Assembly (NCBI GenBank): GCA_963514095.1
Contig: OY741281.1
Location: 8,219,819 to 8,283,818, forward strand
Source of the DNA: Eutrigla gurnardus
Taxonomy: Eukaryota > Chordata > Actinopteri > Perciformes > Triglidae
Direction of reading: 5' to 3'
Length of the DNA stretch: 64,000 bases
The notes beneath the pieces were generated by a model. That model was given only the letters and a program-made list of their open reading frames with translations. It had not been told where the DNA came from and searched no databases. Made by a program: the position numbers and the translations under genes. Positions 12,501-26,200 of this stretch are shown here, piece by piece (within the stretch, counting starts at the first letter, position 1; every line of letters begins with the position of its first letter).

Positions 12501-13438
12501 TTAAAGGAAAACACCACCGCATTTCCATACTGAACTATGTTCTGCTCTGATGTTAGACGAGGTGATACATACCTCCCTCTCCTCTGTGCGTGTACTCAAT
12601 GGCTCTTGCGCGCACTCCGCGCAGCGCTAATTTGCTAGCATGTAGCTTGTCCTTAGGATCCAAAGGGGGGTGAAGTTAGAAGCGACCAAGCACTTCCACG
12701 TTGTCCCTATTTAAATACGGTTACGTGAGTAGTTACACTACCCAAGTTTGGTTACACAAAATGAAACATGCCAATTTTTCTAAGCGGATAACAAGGATAA
12801 CTAGATAGTATGGCGGAATAACAACTGGAAGCACTTCGACGTCGGCGCAGTAATATCATCACTCAAAACATGACGGGACTATATACCTTCTGCTTGTTTT
12901 CACAACCCTGTACGATCCACGTTATAACCATGATGTTTGATTGTTCACAAACTATCTTACTACAACCTGATGCTTCCTCAACTGTGCACAAACTACTACA
13001 GCTGGTGCAGGCGACGGCGTGCAGGTCACGTAGGTTCTATTGACGGAAGTAAGAGGGGGAGCGGAGTGATGATATTACTGCGCCGACGTCGAAGTGCTTC
13101 CAGTTGTTATTCCGCCATACTATATAGTTATCCTTGTTATCCGCTTAGAAAAATTAGCATGTTTCATTTTGTGTAACCAAACTTGGGTCGTGTAACTACT
13201 CACGTAACCGTATTTAAATAGGGACAACGTGGAAGTGCTTGGTCGCTTCTAACTTCACCCCCCTTTGGATCCTAAGGAATATACTGGGACAAGCTACATG
13301 CTAGCAAATTAGCGCTGCGCCGAGTGCGCGCAACAGCCATTGAGTGCACGCACAGAGGAGAGGGAGGTATGTATCACCTCGTCTAAGATCAGAGCAGAAC
13401 ATAGTTCAGTATGGAAATGCGGTGGTGTTTTCCTTTAA
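12501..13438. mobile_element. 938-bp foldback element with very long terminal inverted repeats
   Basis: The left arm (12501-12864) is the reverse complement of the right arm (13064-13438). I count about seven substitutions over about 364 aligned bases, plus an 11-base insertion in the right arm (or deletion in the left) next to GGATCCTAAGG. The ends read TTAAAGGAAAACACCACC and its exact complement, so both boundaries carry TTAA. The 199-base centre (12865-13063) is unique and has no coding frame of note. TTAA flanks suggest piggyBac-like target choice, but the termini do not look like classical piggyBac ends, so the superfamily is open. Confidence 0.85.
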
Positions 13439-14725
13439 GTATCTAACCAAGTGGAAAAAGCTCAAACTGCAGAATATGGATCATTTGCTTTACGTATTTG
13501 CGAAAGCTTTACAGTTTATTCCATGTTTCATTTATCTTCATATTTTGGGAATTTTGTGTCATATATCCCACATCAGATTATATCTGAGACACCACATTTC
13601 AGTTCCTTTGTGAAGTAACATTTGATCCATTTCTTCTCTCTTAGTTTGCATGTTTTTGTGTGGATAAAATGCTTTGAGGTAGATTTAGAAAATGCCAATA
13701 TAACTTGATACTCTAACATAAGTTTAAACATTGATGTATTTATCTGATTGATTCTATTTACCCAAACTAAGAAAAACAAACATATAATTAACACGTTTTT
13801 GAGATTTTATTTAAGTTTAAATTCACATTTATAAGCAGTATATAGACACTTTTTTATATCGCTTACCAATAGTGGAATACCTTGTTATAGAAACCATTTC
13901 ATAGAGAATTAAATGATTTTGTTAGTTTTTGTATTCGCTAAATGAGGTATTCAAAGGTCTAAACATTGCCTCTCCAGATCTCATAGATCACCCAATGCTC
14001 CTTTTGGGACTTTATATATACAGCATATTGGCTCATTGTCTTCCAGACCGCAGTGTTTCTCGAGTCTTTTCAGGGAGTCGTGCAGTGATTGCACTGTGAG
14101 AGATGACACGTTACAATTTGGAAGGGTGTTTCCTGCAGACATGTAAATACTGAACGGCCCTCAGCGAAGCCACAGAGGTGTTTACCACGATGCACAGACA
14201 CCTCTGTCAGCAGGTTCAAAACCCGCCTTATCAGACACTTCATCATTGAATAATTAGGGACGTTTGAGGGAAGATCGGGCCGTGTCGCTGTCTTTAACGT
14301 GTGCGTGTTTGTGTTCAGATAAGAGACATTTCAATGACTGATTTCCGTCCCCTAATCTCTGAAATGATTACTGATGTGTCCTTGCATGTGTGTTTTGGTT
14401 GCTTATCTTTGGGTAATGACGGCCTGCAGGGATGTTTGGGTACACAGACATGGGAGGATGATGAAGAGGAGGAGGAGAGGCCAGAAAGGTCTGCTTCTTA
14501 TTGAGAAATGGGGCCCCTGAATCAACTCGGTGACCTCCTCGGTGTTAACGGGATGAAGAGTCTGCACTCATGCTAGAGGCACAGCTGTGTTTTGAGTTAA
14601 ATGATATGCTCACAGTAGCGTCGTAGCATGTTTGTGTTTAGCAGGTGTTGGCGTGCCAGCATTTATCCTATTAACACTAAACAAAGTACAGTTGAGCCTG
14701 ATTGCAATGTCAGTAGTCGTGCTAG
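13439..14725. other. spacer, nothing recognised
   Basis: AT-rich intergenic sequence with no convincing ORF, RNA gene or repeat boundary. I looked here for spermine synthase (SMS), which lies in this interval in human, and saw no exon-like segment. Confidence 0.5.
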
Positions 14726-15372
14726 TATTTGGTCACAAACTAAACCAAGATTTGGAGGTGAGCGGTTCATAGTTGAGGACCATGAATACCTGTAGCCAAC
14801 TTCAGGGCAATCCATCTAATAGATATGAAGATATTTAACAAATGTGAACTTCATGGTAGCACTAGAGGAAAAGTCAGGGGATCCCGAAATCAGCGGGATT
14901 TATCCTCTGGGAAATATGAATGTTGCTCGCAAAATTGCATGGCAATGCAAAGTTGCACAGACATTTCATTGCAAAACAAAAATGTCAACTTGTTGGTAGG
15001 ACTAGAAAAGTAATTAGAATACATCATCTGGGGACCATGACATTTAATACGTCTTTTTAACCCATGCATCTATAGATGTTGAGATGTTCCACAAAATAAG
15101 TGATCACTTTGATGCACTTTGGTGCTAAAGGGAAATTCAGAGGATGAAGTCCGTGGGATTCATCTTCTGGAACCATGAATGTTGAGCCAATCCATGCTGA
15201 GATATTACTGAAAGAGTGATAAGTTTGACCTGCTGGTGGCGCTATAGGAATAGATCAGTAGCATCAGTGGGATTTATCTTCTGGTGATCATGAATGTCAA
15301 TTTCACAGCAATCCATCCAATAGCTGTTGAGATATTTCAGTCTGGACCTCAGTGGTGACTGAGACGAGCCGA
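14726..15372 (+). repeat. degenerate array of a dispersed teleost repeat, family C
   Basis: Three to four diverged units follow one another. Each has variants of a block on CTGGTGGCGCTA, a block on GGGATTTATCTTCTGG followed by CATGAATGT, and a block on AGCAATCCATCCAATAG then TTGAGATATTTC. A single reversed unit lies at 40950-41055. The units differ too much to be a recent tandem duplication. Confidence 0.55.
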
Positions 15373-15687
15373 ACTAGAATAACGGGAGTTGAGATGTTAA
15401 AACAGGAATCCAGTCATGACACAAAGTGATTGTAAGTCACAATAGTGAACAATAGCATGGCGGCCCATGTGTCTGCTTGATGAATGTGTGTTTTAAGCAT
15501 CGCAGGAAGTCGCGTCTATATAAGGACGTTGCGGCTGACGCCCCAAACCTTAATGAGCACGTGCGGAAAAGGGTTTCTCACCACAGCAGGGGGGAGGTTG
15601 AGGGCCAATCAGGAGCTGCGGTGTCATTGTCATCACCACCTCTGTCTATTCAAAGCAACTATTGATGCTTTGTGACCACGTCACCTT

Positions 15688-15710
15688 CATCATCATCATC
15701 ATCATCATCA
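15688..15710. repeat. (CAT)n microsatellite
   Basis: Seven to eight uninterrupted ATC/CAT units. Confidence 0.9.
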
Positions 15711-15732
15711 GATTAATCGATGGGAATCAGGG

Positions 15733-15835
<103 letters not shown>

Positions 15836-15910
15836 ATTTTCTTCTGGTCGACTGGCTGTCTGATCTGATAAACGTTTCTAGAACACCCTGCTGTTTTGAA
15901 CATTTGATTA

Positions 15911-15911
<1 letters not shown>

Positions 15912-15951
<40 letters not shown>

Positions 15952-15953
15952 AC
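15912..15953. repeat. (CA)n microsatellite
   Basis: About 20 AC units with one interruption. It lies 79 bases after the (GT)49 tract and is complementary to it, so the pair could fold back. Confidence 0.9.
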
Positions 15954-16425
15954 TTCACATGTGTGCTTAGGCTACTAACAAGATCTGCAGCCTTGAACGC
16001 TACACAGTAACACACAGATAATGTTCTGGTTTGATTGCATTAAATGATCTCTGGTCATCACTGGTAAGCCCTTCTGTCCGGGAGGGAGGGAGGGAGGCAT
16101 GGGAGGAGTGTTGGGGGAGAGGAGGAGTGATGAAGGGAGGCATAGTTTGAAGAGCTGGAGAGAAGTTAGAGTAGTTACAGATAGACACAAAGCAGCAGTG
16201 AGACAGAGAGAAACAGATTGGGAACGTGATATAAGATTGTTGGGCGAGAGACCAGAGTTCATAGAGAAAATGTGTAATTTTAGGAAGATGTTATTTTAAC
16301 CTTTTTGGATTTTTTAGTTTTGTACATTTTTTTTAAAACAGATATTTTTGCTTTCTAGTTTATCCTCTCAGTGCTTCCCCACCTGTGAGTTAGATTTTAT
16401 GCGTGTGAATTTCATAGCGTGAGTA
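15954..16425 (+). promoter_or_regulatory. phex: phex upstream region and presumed 5' leader
   Basis: This sequence sits between the microsatellites and the phex ATG. It includes a GGGA-rich purine tract (16078-16140) and an AT-rich stretch (16280-16350). No TATA box or start site can be assigned with confidence. The regulatory role is inferred from position only. Confidence 0.3.
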
Positions 16426-19400
16426 ATGGAACTGGAGCGTTTAGGTGGCGGTAAACCTGAGAGGGGCAACAGCCGTCTCTACAGGATAGCCCTGGCCATG
16501 TGTGTGTGTGTCTGTGCCGCTCTGCTACTTGCACTCATTCTGGGTAAGTCCACCACACAAACACACACCTCTTATAGTTTTTTGTAAACCTGCATTCTAA
16601 TTTGGAAGGAATTCAGTGGGAAAAGTATCGCATGCTGTCCTCAGATTATAGTTCATGCAGACTGTAAATAACACACAAGCAAGCCAGTGGGAGCAAAGGT
16701 CTTAGTGGAGGGCTCGCGGGTAACTTGTGTCAAAACTATTTCTGGTTCATATAAGGTTTCAAACACGCCCACATACACATGCAACACATACACATGTACT
16801 CTCCATGCCGAACTGCGGGAGTCAAGTTGAACTCTGGGGAAAAGAATGTGTGCGGACACTTTGTGGGTTATCTGCAGATTGTGAAATGAATTAGCAGGGA
16901 ATTGTGTGGTAGATTAACGGGTAGAGTGTTTTTTTTTTTCTGTTTATTCATTGGGGGAGGGGGGGGGTGCACATTAATTAAGACGTATTAATGAGAATCA
17001 AACCCAGAAGTCCAGCTAAGAACAGGCAAAGATTAAATACACAATATGCTGTAGCAATGAAAATAAGAGAGGGAATGGAAGTGATGCAATACTTTGACCT
17101 GATGAATTTACGCAACGCAATTAATGTTTATTTGTGGAGCAGCTTTCAACAAAAACTTTACAAAAGACATTAAAGGCTTTAAGACAAAATATAAGACAAT
17201 AAGCTATACAACATGAGCAATGTAGAACGAGTCAAGTTGTATAGATTTAGTCATACTTCCGGATCTGTAAGTGTGCTGTATGCAGTGTCCTTATTTCCAG
17301 AGGTGGAACATTCCAGATGTTTCCTTCTGTCAGAGAAAAGGCTGATTTGTCAATCTTACTTTCTTAAATATTAGACACAAATCCAGATACACAGCCGGAA
17401 ATTCAGGAAAGAAACCAACTTGTGAAGCACTCGCCACAACTTTCCCTGATAGATCAAACGTCAGACACAGAAACAGTGCAACGTAACCCTTTCAATAACT
17501 TTCTTCACTTTTCATGAAAGTTAAATTTTAATTTAAAAATGTTTCAGGATTCTTAAAATTGACAGACTTTGTTTTATTTTGAGTAAACAGCAACTTATCT
17601 CTCCAATTATGAAGATAGAGCCAGGAGACGTTAGCTTAGCTTGACACGCAAAACACACAAAAATAAGTTTGAATCTTGTTTGTTCAATCTATATAAAAAT
17701 GTCAAGTTAACTCACTAAACAAGATTCAAACAAGCTAATTAATGAGCTTCATGGGTGCAGGTAGGCAGAGCCGAGCTAGCTAGTTAATTCCCTAAAATGT
17801 TGAACTACTCCTTTAAGAGTCAGTAGTCGTAGTGAGGATGGTCGTCACTGGGAAGGGTGCATGTGTATACGTCTGGGGTGGGAGTATTGTTTCTTTTTTG
17901 TTACCGAGGGAAGCCAACATTCTTGTGGTGGCACTGCCGTGTAATTATGTGATGTGACTGTGTATGCAGTACCACACACCCACTCTAATGGAACCCCTCC
18001 TCTGGTCTGCCATGCGAATGATCAGGCACGGGAAGCCAAGCCAAGTGGTGGTGACTTTTTTTAATGTGTTTTTCTAAACTCCGTGTTGTGAAGCCGAGCC
18101 TCAGACGTGTGTGTTTGAGCTGTGTGTGCGTTACAGTCATTGGAGGGTTGCTGAGGTTGTCCCAGGCCAAGTGGGTCATGCAGGGCTGAAGTCCTAAGTG
18201 TGTGCATGTGCTGGTTGTGGGCTTGACGTAAAGCAACGGCTCAAACCAGGCAGCAAAGAGCAGTCGACCTCTGAGGTCAGACGTTGCGGCGCAGCTTTGT
18301 AACGCTCCGCTCATCCGTTCACAATGGAGATTTGGTTTCTAAATCTGTCGGCGTCGTGGGCTAGCGCTGCCTCTGGTCGCCCTCAGAGCCACATCACATA
18401 ACAGCGGTTTCTGCCAAGAGGTCACATACGGCGGTGTTCGTTCACCTTGGAAAGGAAGTGGATGGCGAACCCTGTGGTTACACTGCGAGCAGCATAAACT
18501 ACACGCAGTTCTATTCTGTGCTATTGTGATAGCTTTTATTAGAAGTGTGTGAGGTGAATTCATCCCTCGGTCAAGTTTAAATTAAAAACCTGGTGCGTAT
18601 TTTGGATTTTTGTGATTCAAGGATGTGTATCGCATAGCTAAAAGTAGAGGGGCGGTTGTAGTTGGTGCATTTTTCTTGTTGCAGGCAGGCATGAGGTTAA
18701 AAATTGAATCTGCTAAGTGTTCACTCTGACTGCCCTCCAGCTGTATCAACTGCACTTTGGTCTGTGTTTGTACTATATTTGATAAAGAGTGGATTGTGGG
18801 AATGTACCTTATGGACGTCTTGCAGGCATCCAGCATTTTGAGTTGAATCAAAGTTCGACAATTTCAGTTCTCTTCACTTCATTCATTGACAGTTTGTATT
18901 ATAGAAAGAAAAGTAATAACATTGCAGCCTTTTCAAGAAGACAATACTGTTTTCTTTTTTTTTTCATTTAAAAAATATTGTTCAGAATTGTGAAATATGC
19001 TGGAAACATGACTTACTGGTGACTAAATGGCTGGAAAAGCTATTTGATAAACATAGCATTGCAAACTTCTGTGTTCATTGCGTGTGGTGCAAAGTGTTAA
19101 TTATAAAGAAAGTTTTCACAAAAATGTGTTTACTCACATTTTATCATCAATGTTTCTGTCCATCTAACATCCCCAATAAAATGTACAATTATTAATTAAA
19201 TTTGTGTCCATACAAAACTATTGATCGTTAAACATAATCACGTCTTTGACAGAACAATCGCACCACACTTACTCACTTTGCTTTCAGCTGCATCTCATGG
19301 TATTTAGCAGCAAGTTGAGTTTGCTGACTTGTCACAGCCTGAAAGATTACATTCCCAGATAAAGACATTTTTAGTTTTTTAGTTTACTTGTATTGGAATG

Positions 19401-22400
19401 TATTTTTCAGGAGACAGGGTTGCACAGTGATCACATTTTAATTGGTGAAATGTGGTTTGTTGACCTACACATTATGTTAACATTCCCCAATAGCCACCAA
19501 GCAGCAGTGGACTTTATGTTTATAGATGTGAAGTGGTTCACTGTTGCAAAAGAACATGCATGCAACCTGTTTTAGCCCCAGTGGATTTTTTACATTTCAA
19601 TTGTCAAGCTTCATCCTCAACTTGTTTTCTTCGCCAGTCTCTCAGAAATCCAGTCAAGAGGAGTTCTGTCTAACCCCAGAATGCATTGAAGCAGGTGAGG
19701 AGTGCTGGTAAACTGTCTCTATACGTACAATTACTGTTGTTTGTATATTCATTTGTTGAGCCTAAGATACATTTTAATTAGAACCCAAAGGTTATTATTT
19801 GGACTCACAAGGTTGTGTTTTTATCTTTTGTCTCCCTCTTGTAGCCGGGTCGGTCCTGAGTAAAATGGATCCCACTATTAACCCCTGCGATGACTTCTAT
19901 AGATTCTCCTGCGGCAGTTGGTTTAAGGAGAACCCGATTCCTGAAGATTCCTCCTCGTATGGCATTTACCCCTGGCTGCGACAGCAGGTGGATATCCGAC
20001 TCAAAGGTGCGTTTGCCCACTAATTTCATCCACCATGATGAAAGTAGACTTACATAGATGTAAAACGTTCCATCAAATGGCAATAAGAGCTCTTTTGGTA
20101 TACATGTGAAAATAATTTTAAAGACACAAGACTCTTCAATGACTTAAATGTTGGAGCTGTAGGTCATGGCAGTTTGTTTTTCTCTGTCAGAGTTACTGGA
20201 AGCTCCTTCGGCCCCTGATGAACTGGAGGCTGTGACCAAGGCTAAGATCCTCTATCGCTCCTGTCTGAATGAGAGTGAGTCTGACACACACCAACTTAGC
20301 TTAGCCCGAACCATTATCATACCCATGAGATGCCATAAGATCAACTCTCACCCTAATCCAAACCCCAAATTGGGAGTGAGTCCTTAAATTGGAGCAGAGT
20401 CCCCAGGGTGTAAGTATACAACCAAACACACACAACACTCAAGCGTTCTTTTAGCCCTTGTGGGGACTGTTGTTTACATTAACTCACCATAACCATCCCA
20501 ACTACATGCCTGATCCCGAACTCAACCTCATTTCAATCTAAACCTAGTTTGAACCTTTAACCAAAATGACCCTCAAAATGGTCTGTGTACAACAACCCAA
20601 ATGTCCCCACAATACAGAAATGTCCTCACAATACAGAAATGTCCTCACAAAAGGTGCTGTAAGTCAAAAGCACACCCAAAGACACAATTATAATATAAAG
20701 AAGGCAAGCTTTTATTGATCCCCATGGTAGATATAGGTCAAAGGCTTTGGAGGATCCAACGGAAAATAGAACATCTTAACACACACAAAACCAAACAAAC
20801 AGAGAATAAATAGTGAAAGTACGTATCTGTGTGTGCTCACACAGCTGTACTGGAGCAGGTGGACACCAAACCCATGTTGAAAACACTCAGACAGCCTGAG
20901 TTTCGGTGGCCTGTGTTGGGGGATGGGCTCGGCGGGGAGTACCGCTGGTCTGCGGAGGAATGGAACCTCTTGAAGACTCTGGCAGAGATGAGGAACCAGC
21001 ACAGTAAGAGCGTCCTGATTCGCTTGTACGTCTCCCCCGATGACAAAAACTCCTTACACTACATCATCAAGGTCAGACATCCACAGTTCACGCAATCATA
21101 ACTCTTTATGCACACGCATTTTCCACATTTTATATTTTACATTTTGGACACCCCTAGTTAACCACAAAATCTTATTTTGACAATTTGTATGTACAGATTT
21201 TATAGCTAGGAGCTTTTTATCTAGCTGTTTCCCCCCATTTCAAATATTTGCTGTATGTCCTAAGTAAACTGGCTGCTCTGTAAACTTGCAGATAAGATAA
21301 TCTCGTCAAGAAATAAATAACCATATTTCCCCAAAGTTGGAGTGAATCTCTAAAATACCATATTGGTGGTTTTTGTTTTCAATAATTGTGAATACTTTTC
21401 ATTCACTTTTTTTTTGCTTATTATTCAATTCCGGCATTGAATAAATAGAACAATCGAATGTTAAAAAAATGCACAATTTACAGTTAAAATATGCTAAACC
21501 ATTAGCGTGGACATGTAGGTAGATACAGGTTCAGTGCCTCGCTCAGTCACATTTTTCAGATTTTTACTGCTGCAGCAAAAGTGATAAAATAACAAAAATT
21601 GAACCCAAAGAGCAGCAGAAGCTAACCTGTGCTCTTTGTCTTTACGTAGCTCGATCAGGTGTCCTTGTCTCTGCCCTCCAGGGAAGACTACATCACCAAC
21701 ACTTCCTCTGCCCTGTCGGTGAGTCTCTGCTCCATCTTTCACCCCTTTTTTGCCTGTCATGTAAAAACTCCTCTTCCTGCAGCTATTTCCTTTCTGCTCG
21801 AGTGATAAATTGTAGCAGAAAAGAATTTCAGCCGCTTGAAATATCAGCAGTAAATGTTTTATTTATTTTTTGATCTGAACAAGAGCTTTTTTCCAGACAC
21901 AAATGTTAGCCGGTCATAATACAAGAGATGGTTAGTGGAAGAGGCAGCTGATACTGATTGCCCCACGAATAACTGTCTCATTAGGCGATAATAATAAATG
22001 CAGTTGGTATGCAGTGACTAATTTTTCTCAACTGGAAAAACTCTCACTGTCTATTAGTACACTTTCACAATCAGTAGAAAGGTACAGTACATACCCACAT
22101 ATATATGCAAAAAAATTTTTGATGTTAAGCTACACTATATTCTGCATTGGTACCTGTTTTGTTACATTTTAAAATGGGTGATCATAATTTAAAAGAATCT
22201 TCATGAATACCACAAACTGATACAGCTGCATAACAATATCTGAATTATGTTATTAAGCCTTGATTGGTATCTCTATGTCGGTGACAGTAGCTCACAGCAA
22301 TGAAAGAATAAATTACATTTGTCTTTTTGTTGTTTTTTTTGCTTTTCCCTCCCTTCACCCTCCCTCCTTCTCTCCCTCTCCCTCCAGTATCGTGCAGCCT

Positions 22401-23185
22401 TGCTGAGTTTGATGGTAGATACAGCCGTCATGCTGGGCGCTCCAGAGAAAGCAGCACTGACCCAGATGGAAGAGGCTCTCGCCTTCGAGACCAAACTGGC
22501 TCACGTAAAGACGTCTTGTCCAATAAATATAAATCCCACTGAATGCAGAGGAGATGATTTGATTGGCCTCAATAGCTCTGGAGCTAATTAAAACCCAGCA
22601 TCATTAACCATGAAATTGATTCTGAATTATTTGAAGTGATTTAATGTTTGAATTTAGGATCGGCAGTGTAACACTTGTCATTGTGCCTGCAGATCCTGAT
22701 TCCCTTTGAAAACCGCACCAGTGAGAACATGTACAACAGATACTCACTCTCTCGCCTGCAGCGCTCCATACCACAGGTACTTTATATACATATCCTGCAG
22801 ACATCACAGGTCTCCCTCCAGGTGTGGATCAGTAAAATACCACATAATAGATATTTTGAGGATTTGTTGTTTCTGTCTGAAAGACAGAATTTTTTTTATT
22901 CCTATATAATAAATAACCTCTCCTCCACATGTCCCCTCTTTCTGCAGTTTGATTGGCTGAGTTTTGTAAAAACTGTGGTGGAGTCTGACGTCGACCCGGC
23001 TCGGTCCATCTCCTCCTCTGAGCCCATCATCGTCCGAGCTCCGCAGTACTTTAAGGAACTTTTCAAGCTCATTAACACCACAGATCCCAGGTACAGATGA
23101 GCACACAGTGGGGCTTGAGGGCTCCTGTCTCTCATTATACGTACATTAGAATGTATAATGAGATTACATGTAGGCAATTAATTAA

Positions 23186-23216
<31 letters not shown>

Positions 23217-26200
23217 AGGACAGTAGCTAACTACGTACAATGGAGGACAGTTTTGTCCAGGATCACCGCTCTGAGTCGTCGTTTCCTTTACAGATACCTG
23301 GACTTTGCTCGGGTTGGTACAGAAAGAATCCTCCAAATCTCATCGTCTGTAATTAGATGATTTTTAAATCCATAGATTAACTGACACGTTGAATGAGTTG
23401 CAGGACAGATATACCCATTAACAACTCATTAATTTATGTAAAAATACACTGTTTTCTTTTCTTATTTGACATTCCCAGCTGTCCCACTTTATACAGCATG
23501 TGTTTATATGGAAAGTATTTGGCTGTGAAACTAGGGAATTTGGTTTAAATTACACTATGTAGCTCTTCTGTATACAGGAAGAGGCTTGAGTTCATACTTC
23601 ATGTAACAAACAATAAATCTATCTGATTCTAAATGCACACATCCACATGATTACTACACTGTTTATATCAGTTGATATACATGAAATCCATGTGCTCAGG
23701 TCTGAAGCTTCCATTGACTTTGGGGTTTGACAACTTGGGGGAGTTTGGTGGATATTTCACAGGCTGATTATACGATATGTTTAGCTAGGTACATTACATT
23801 CTGATATCTTTTAAGCCATTAATCAATATAGGATTTAATATTGTTCTATCATATTTTCATTTTCCCTGCAGCATTGACAGAGCTTTTGAAACAAAGCTTT
23901 TTTGAAGCTTTTTTGTGTCTTCAGCACAATTTCAAAAATGTACGTTTTACAGCCCTGTTATAGTAATAGTCCAAGTTATGGGTGACAGATTTTTGAATGA
24001 TGAAGCATTTAGTTTTATAGCTGCGAGTAGCTTCCTTTGTGCACTGCATTCTGTATAGCAAGTTGGTCAAACTCATAGCAACTTTTAAGGCAGTTCTACA
24101 AAGTACTTGAAAGTTATAGAACAAAACAACAACAATAAAGGGCATTTGAATAAATGTATAAATCACAGGCAAGTGTATATGAAGAATAAGAGGAAATTAG
24201 GTGATCAAAATGCCTTTGAGTATAAATAGGTCTTGAGAGGAGATTTAAAACACTCCAACTCATTGCAAGGTCTTTTACTGTGTAATTAGTATACATATTT
24301 AGTCACTTTTCCACTCTGAAAGCCTCATATACATACAGTCTATAAAAACTCTAATGAGAAAAGCCTGAGAAATGTCAGTAGCACATCCACGCTTCACTTT
24401 ACTCAATCGTCCCCAAAAGTTCACGACAATAATTACAGAGCTGGGAAAGTTGTGTAACTTTGACTGCTATGGTTTTCTATTTTTAAGAGTGAGCTCGAAA
24501 TGAAAACATTATAGCCTGCCGTAAACCCAAATTATGATATATGTGAAGTTATGCTTAAATATCAGTTCTGAGTAATGATTCAGAAGCCGAGAGAGAGGAA
24601 GAGACAATGTCACCTTACCACTCCGTCTCTCACACCCCCACCAGGTAACCACGGGAACCACCTCTCTGACCCCGCGCTGGGATAAGTGCGTTAACTACGT
24701 CGAGAATTCCCTTATTTATGCTACCGGGCGCCTCTTTGTCAACACACACTTCCAGGAGGACAAGAAACACATGGTGCGTGTGCTCTGCAAATGACATCAT
24801 GTCCCAAATCGTGGGTCAAGTGTTCAAATTTGTGTATATGTGTGCAACAGATTTGAGTGTATTTTGTCTGAGTGTCACCTGGAGATGATGTCAGACGTGT
24901 AACATTGTGTCGTCTGCGTCAGTGTGAATGTGTGTGTGTTTACGTGGCAATGCAGTTTTTTTTTTGTAAAAGGTCTCTAATTAATTTGAGTGCGTGTTTC
25001 TCAGATGGAGGAGCTGATCGCCGGCATTCGCTGGGCGTTCATCGACATGCTGGAGAAGGAGAACGACTGGATGGATCAACTGACGAAGGAGAGAGCCGTA
25101 GAGAAGGTAAGAACAGCTGACGGCCTCATCACCATGTTTCTTCCTTTCTTTCCTATACACTGAGAGTAATCTTTAAAAAGCCACTTTTCTTTTATTCCCT
25201 CTTATTTACTCTCAACTCTAAACTATTTCTCCAATACATTTTTTTTTTTACTTCAAACTTAAAGCTGCATTAATGTTTTTTTCTTTGGCCACTTGGGGGC
25301 AGCACTGCTTTGGTTTCCAATTATTGGCAGTAAAAAAAAAAAAGAAATTAGCTGAAAGATTAAAATACTTAATAGAGGTGAAGTTACAGACTTGGTCATC
25401 ATTTCTGCAGGTCCCCCGTCACATCACACACAGTCATTTCAGTTATTCTTGATATAAATATTAATCACTGCAGCTTTAAACCCGAATACGATGAGAATCT
25501 AACTTTGATTTGTGTGGATTCTGCTTCATCTCGTGAGTGCTCACACATTTTTTGATTGCTTATTTTCCTTTGTCACAGCAGTGCCGTGCTCGCCTTCATT
25601 TCACTGTCTTTGTCCTTGAAGAGCTATTTTGAATTTTAGACATTTCCTTTCATGATGTACTTTTCTCTTTGAGCCAAACGCCTCCTCATCCACCGACTTT
25701 GGCACGACCGTATTGAAAACATTCAAACAAATCAGGTTCACCTTGACTTTTTGCTACAGTTAGATTTGCACATTTCATTAGCGACCGCATACAAATCCAA
25801 CATTGTTGCATTTAGATACAGCCTCTTTATTCCGGCTAGTTCTTTATTTCTTATGTGACAAAGCCATTTTTGTCCGGGCGCCGTGGTTGTGAATCCTACT
25901 CTTTATTGCTTGTAACAAAATTTTACCTTTTTCCATTAAATAGATTTTTATCTTTTTAAACTCTCCATCACATTCATTCATTGTTGTCCCTCTCTCAAGG
26001 CTCATGCAGTCCTGGCAAAAGTTGGCTACCCTGAGTTTATTAAGAACGACACCTACCTCAATGAAGATTTAAAGCAGGTTTGTATGGAACAGCTGAAAGC
26101 TAGTTCTTCGACAGAAGAAACATGGCGATCCGAAATGAAAATGTAAAATTGAAAGCGTGTCTTGGCTTGACTTTGGTTTGATTTTTATAATTATTGGTTT

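Noticed and set aside
12937..13613. ORFs of 79-89 codons in and beside the foldback element
   Set aside because: They read through inverted-repeat DNA, have no transposase motif and are not mirrored as a protein feature.
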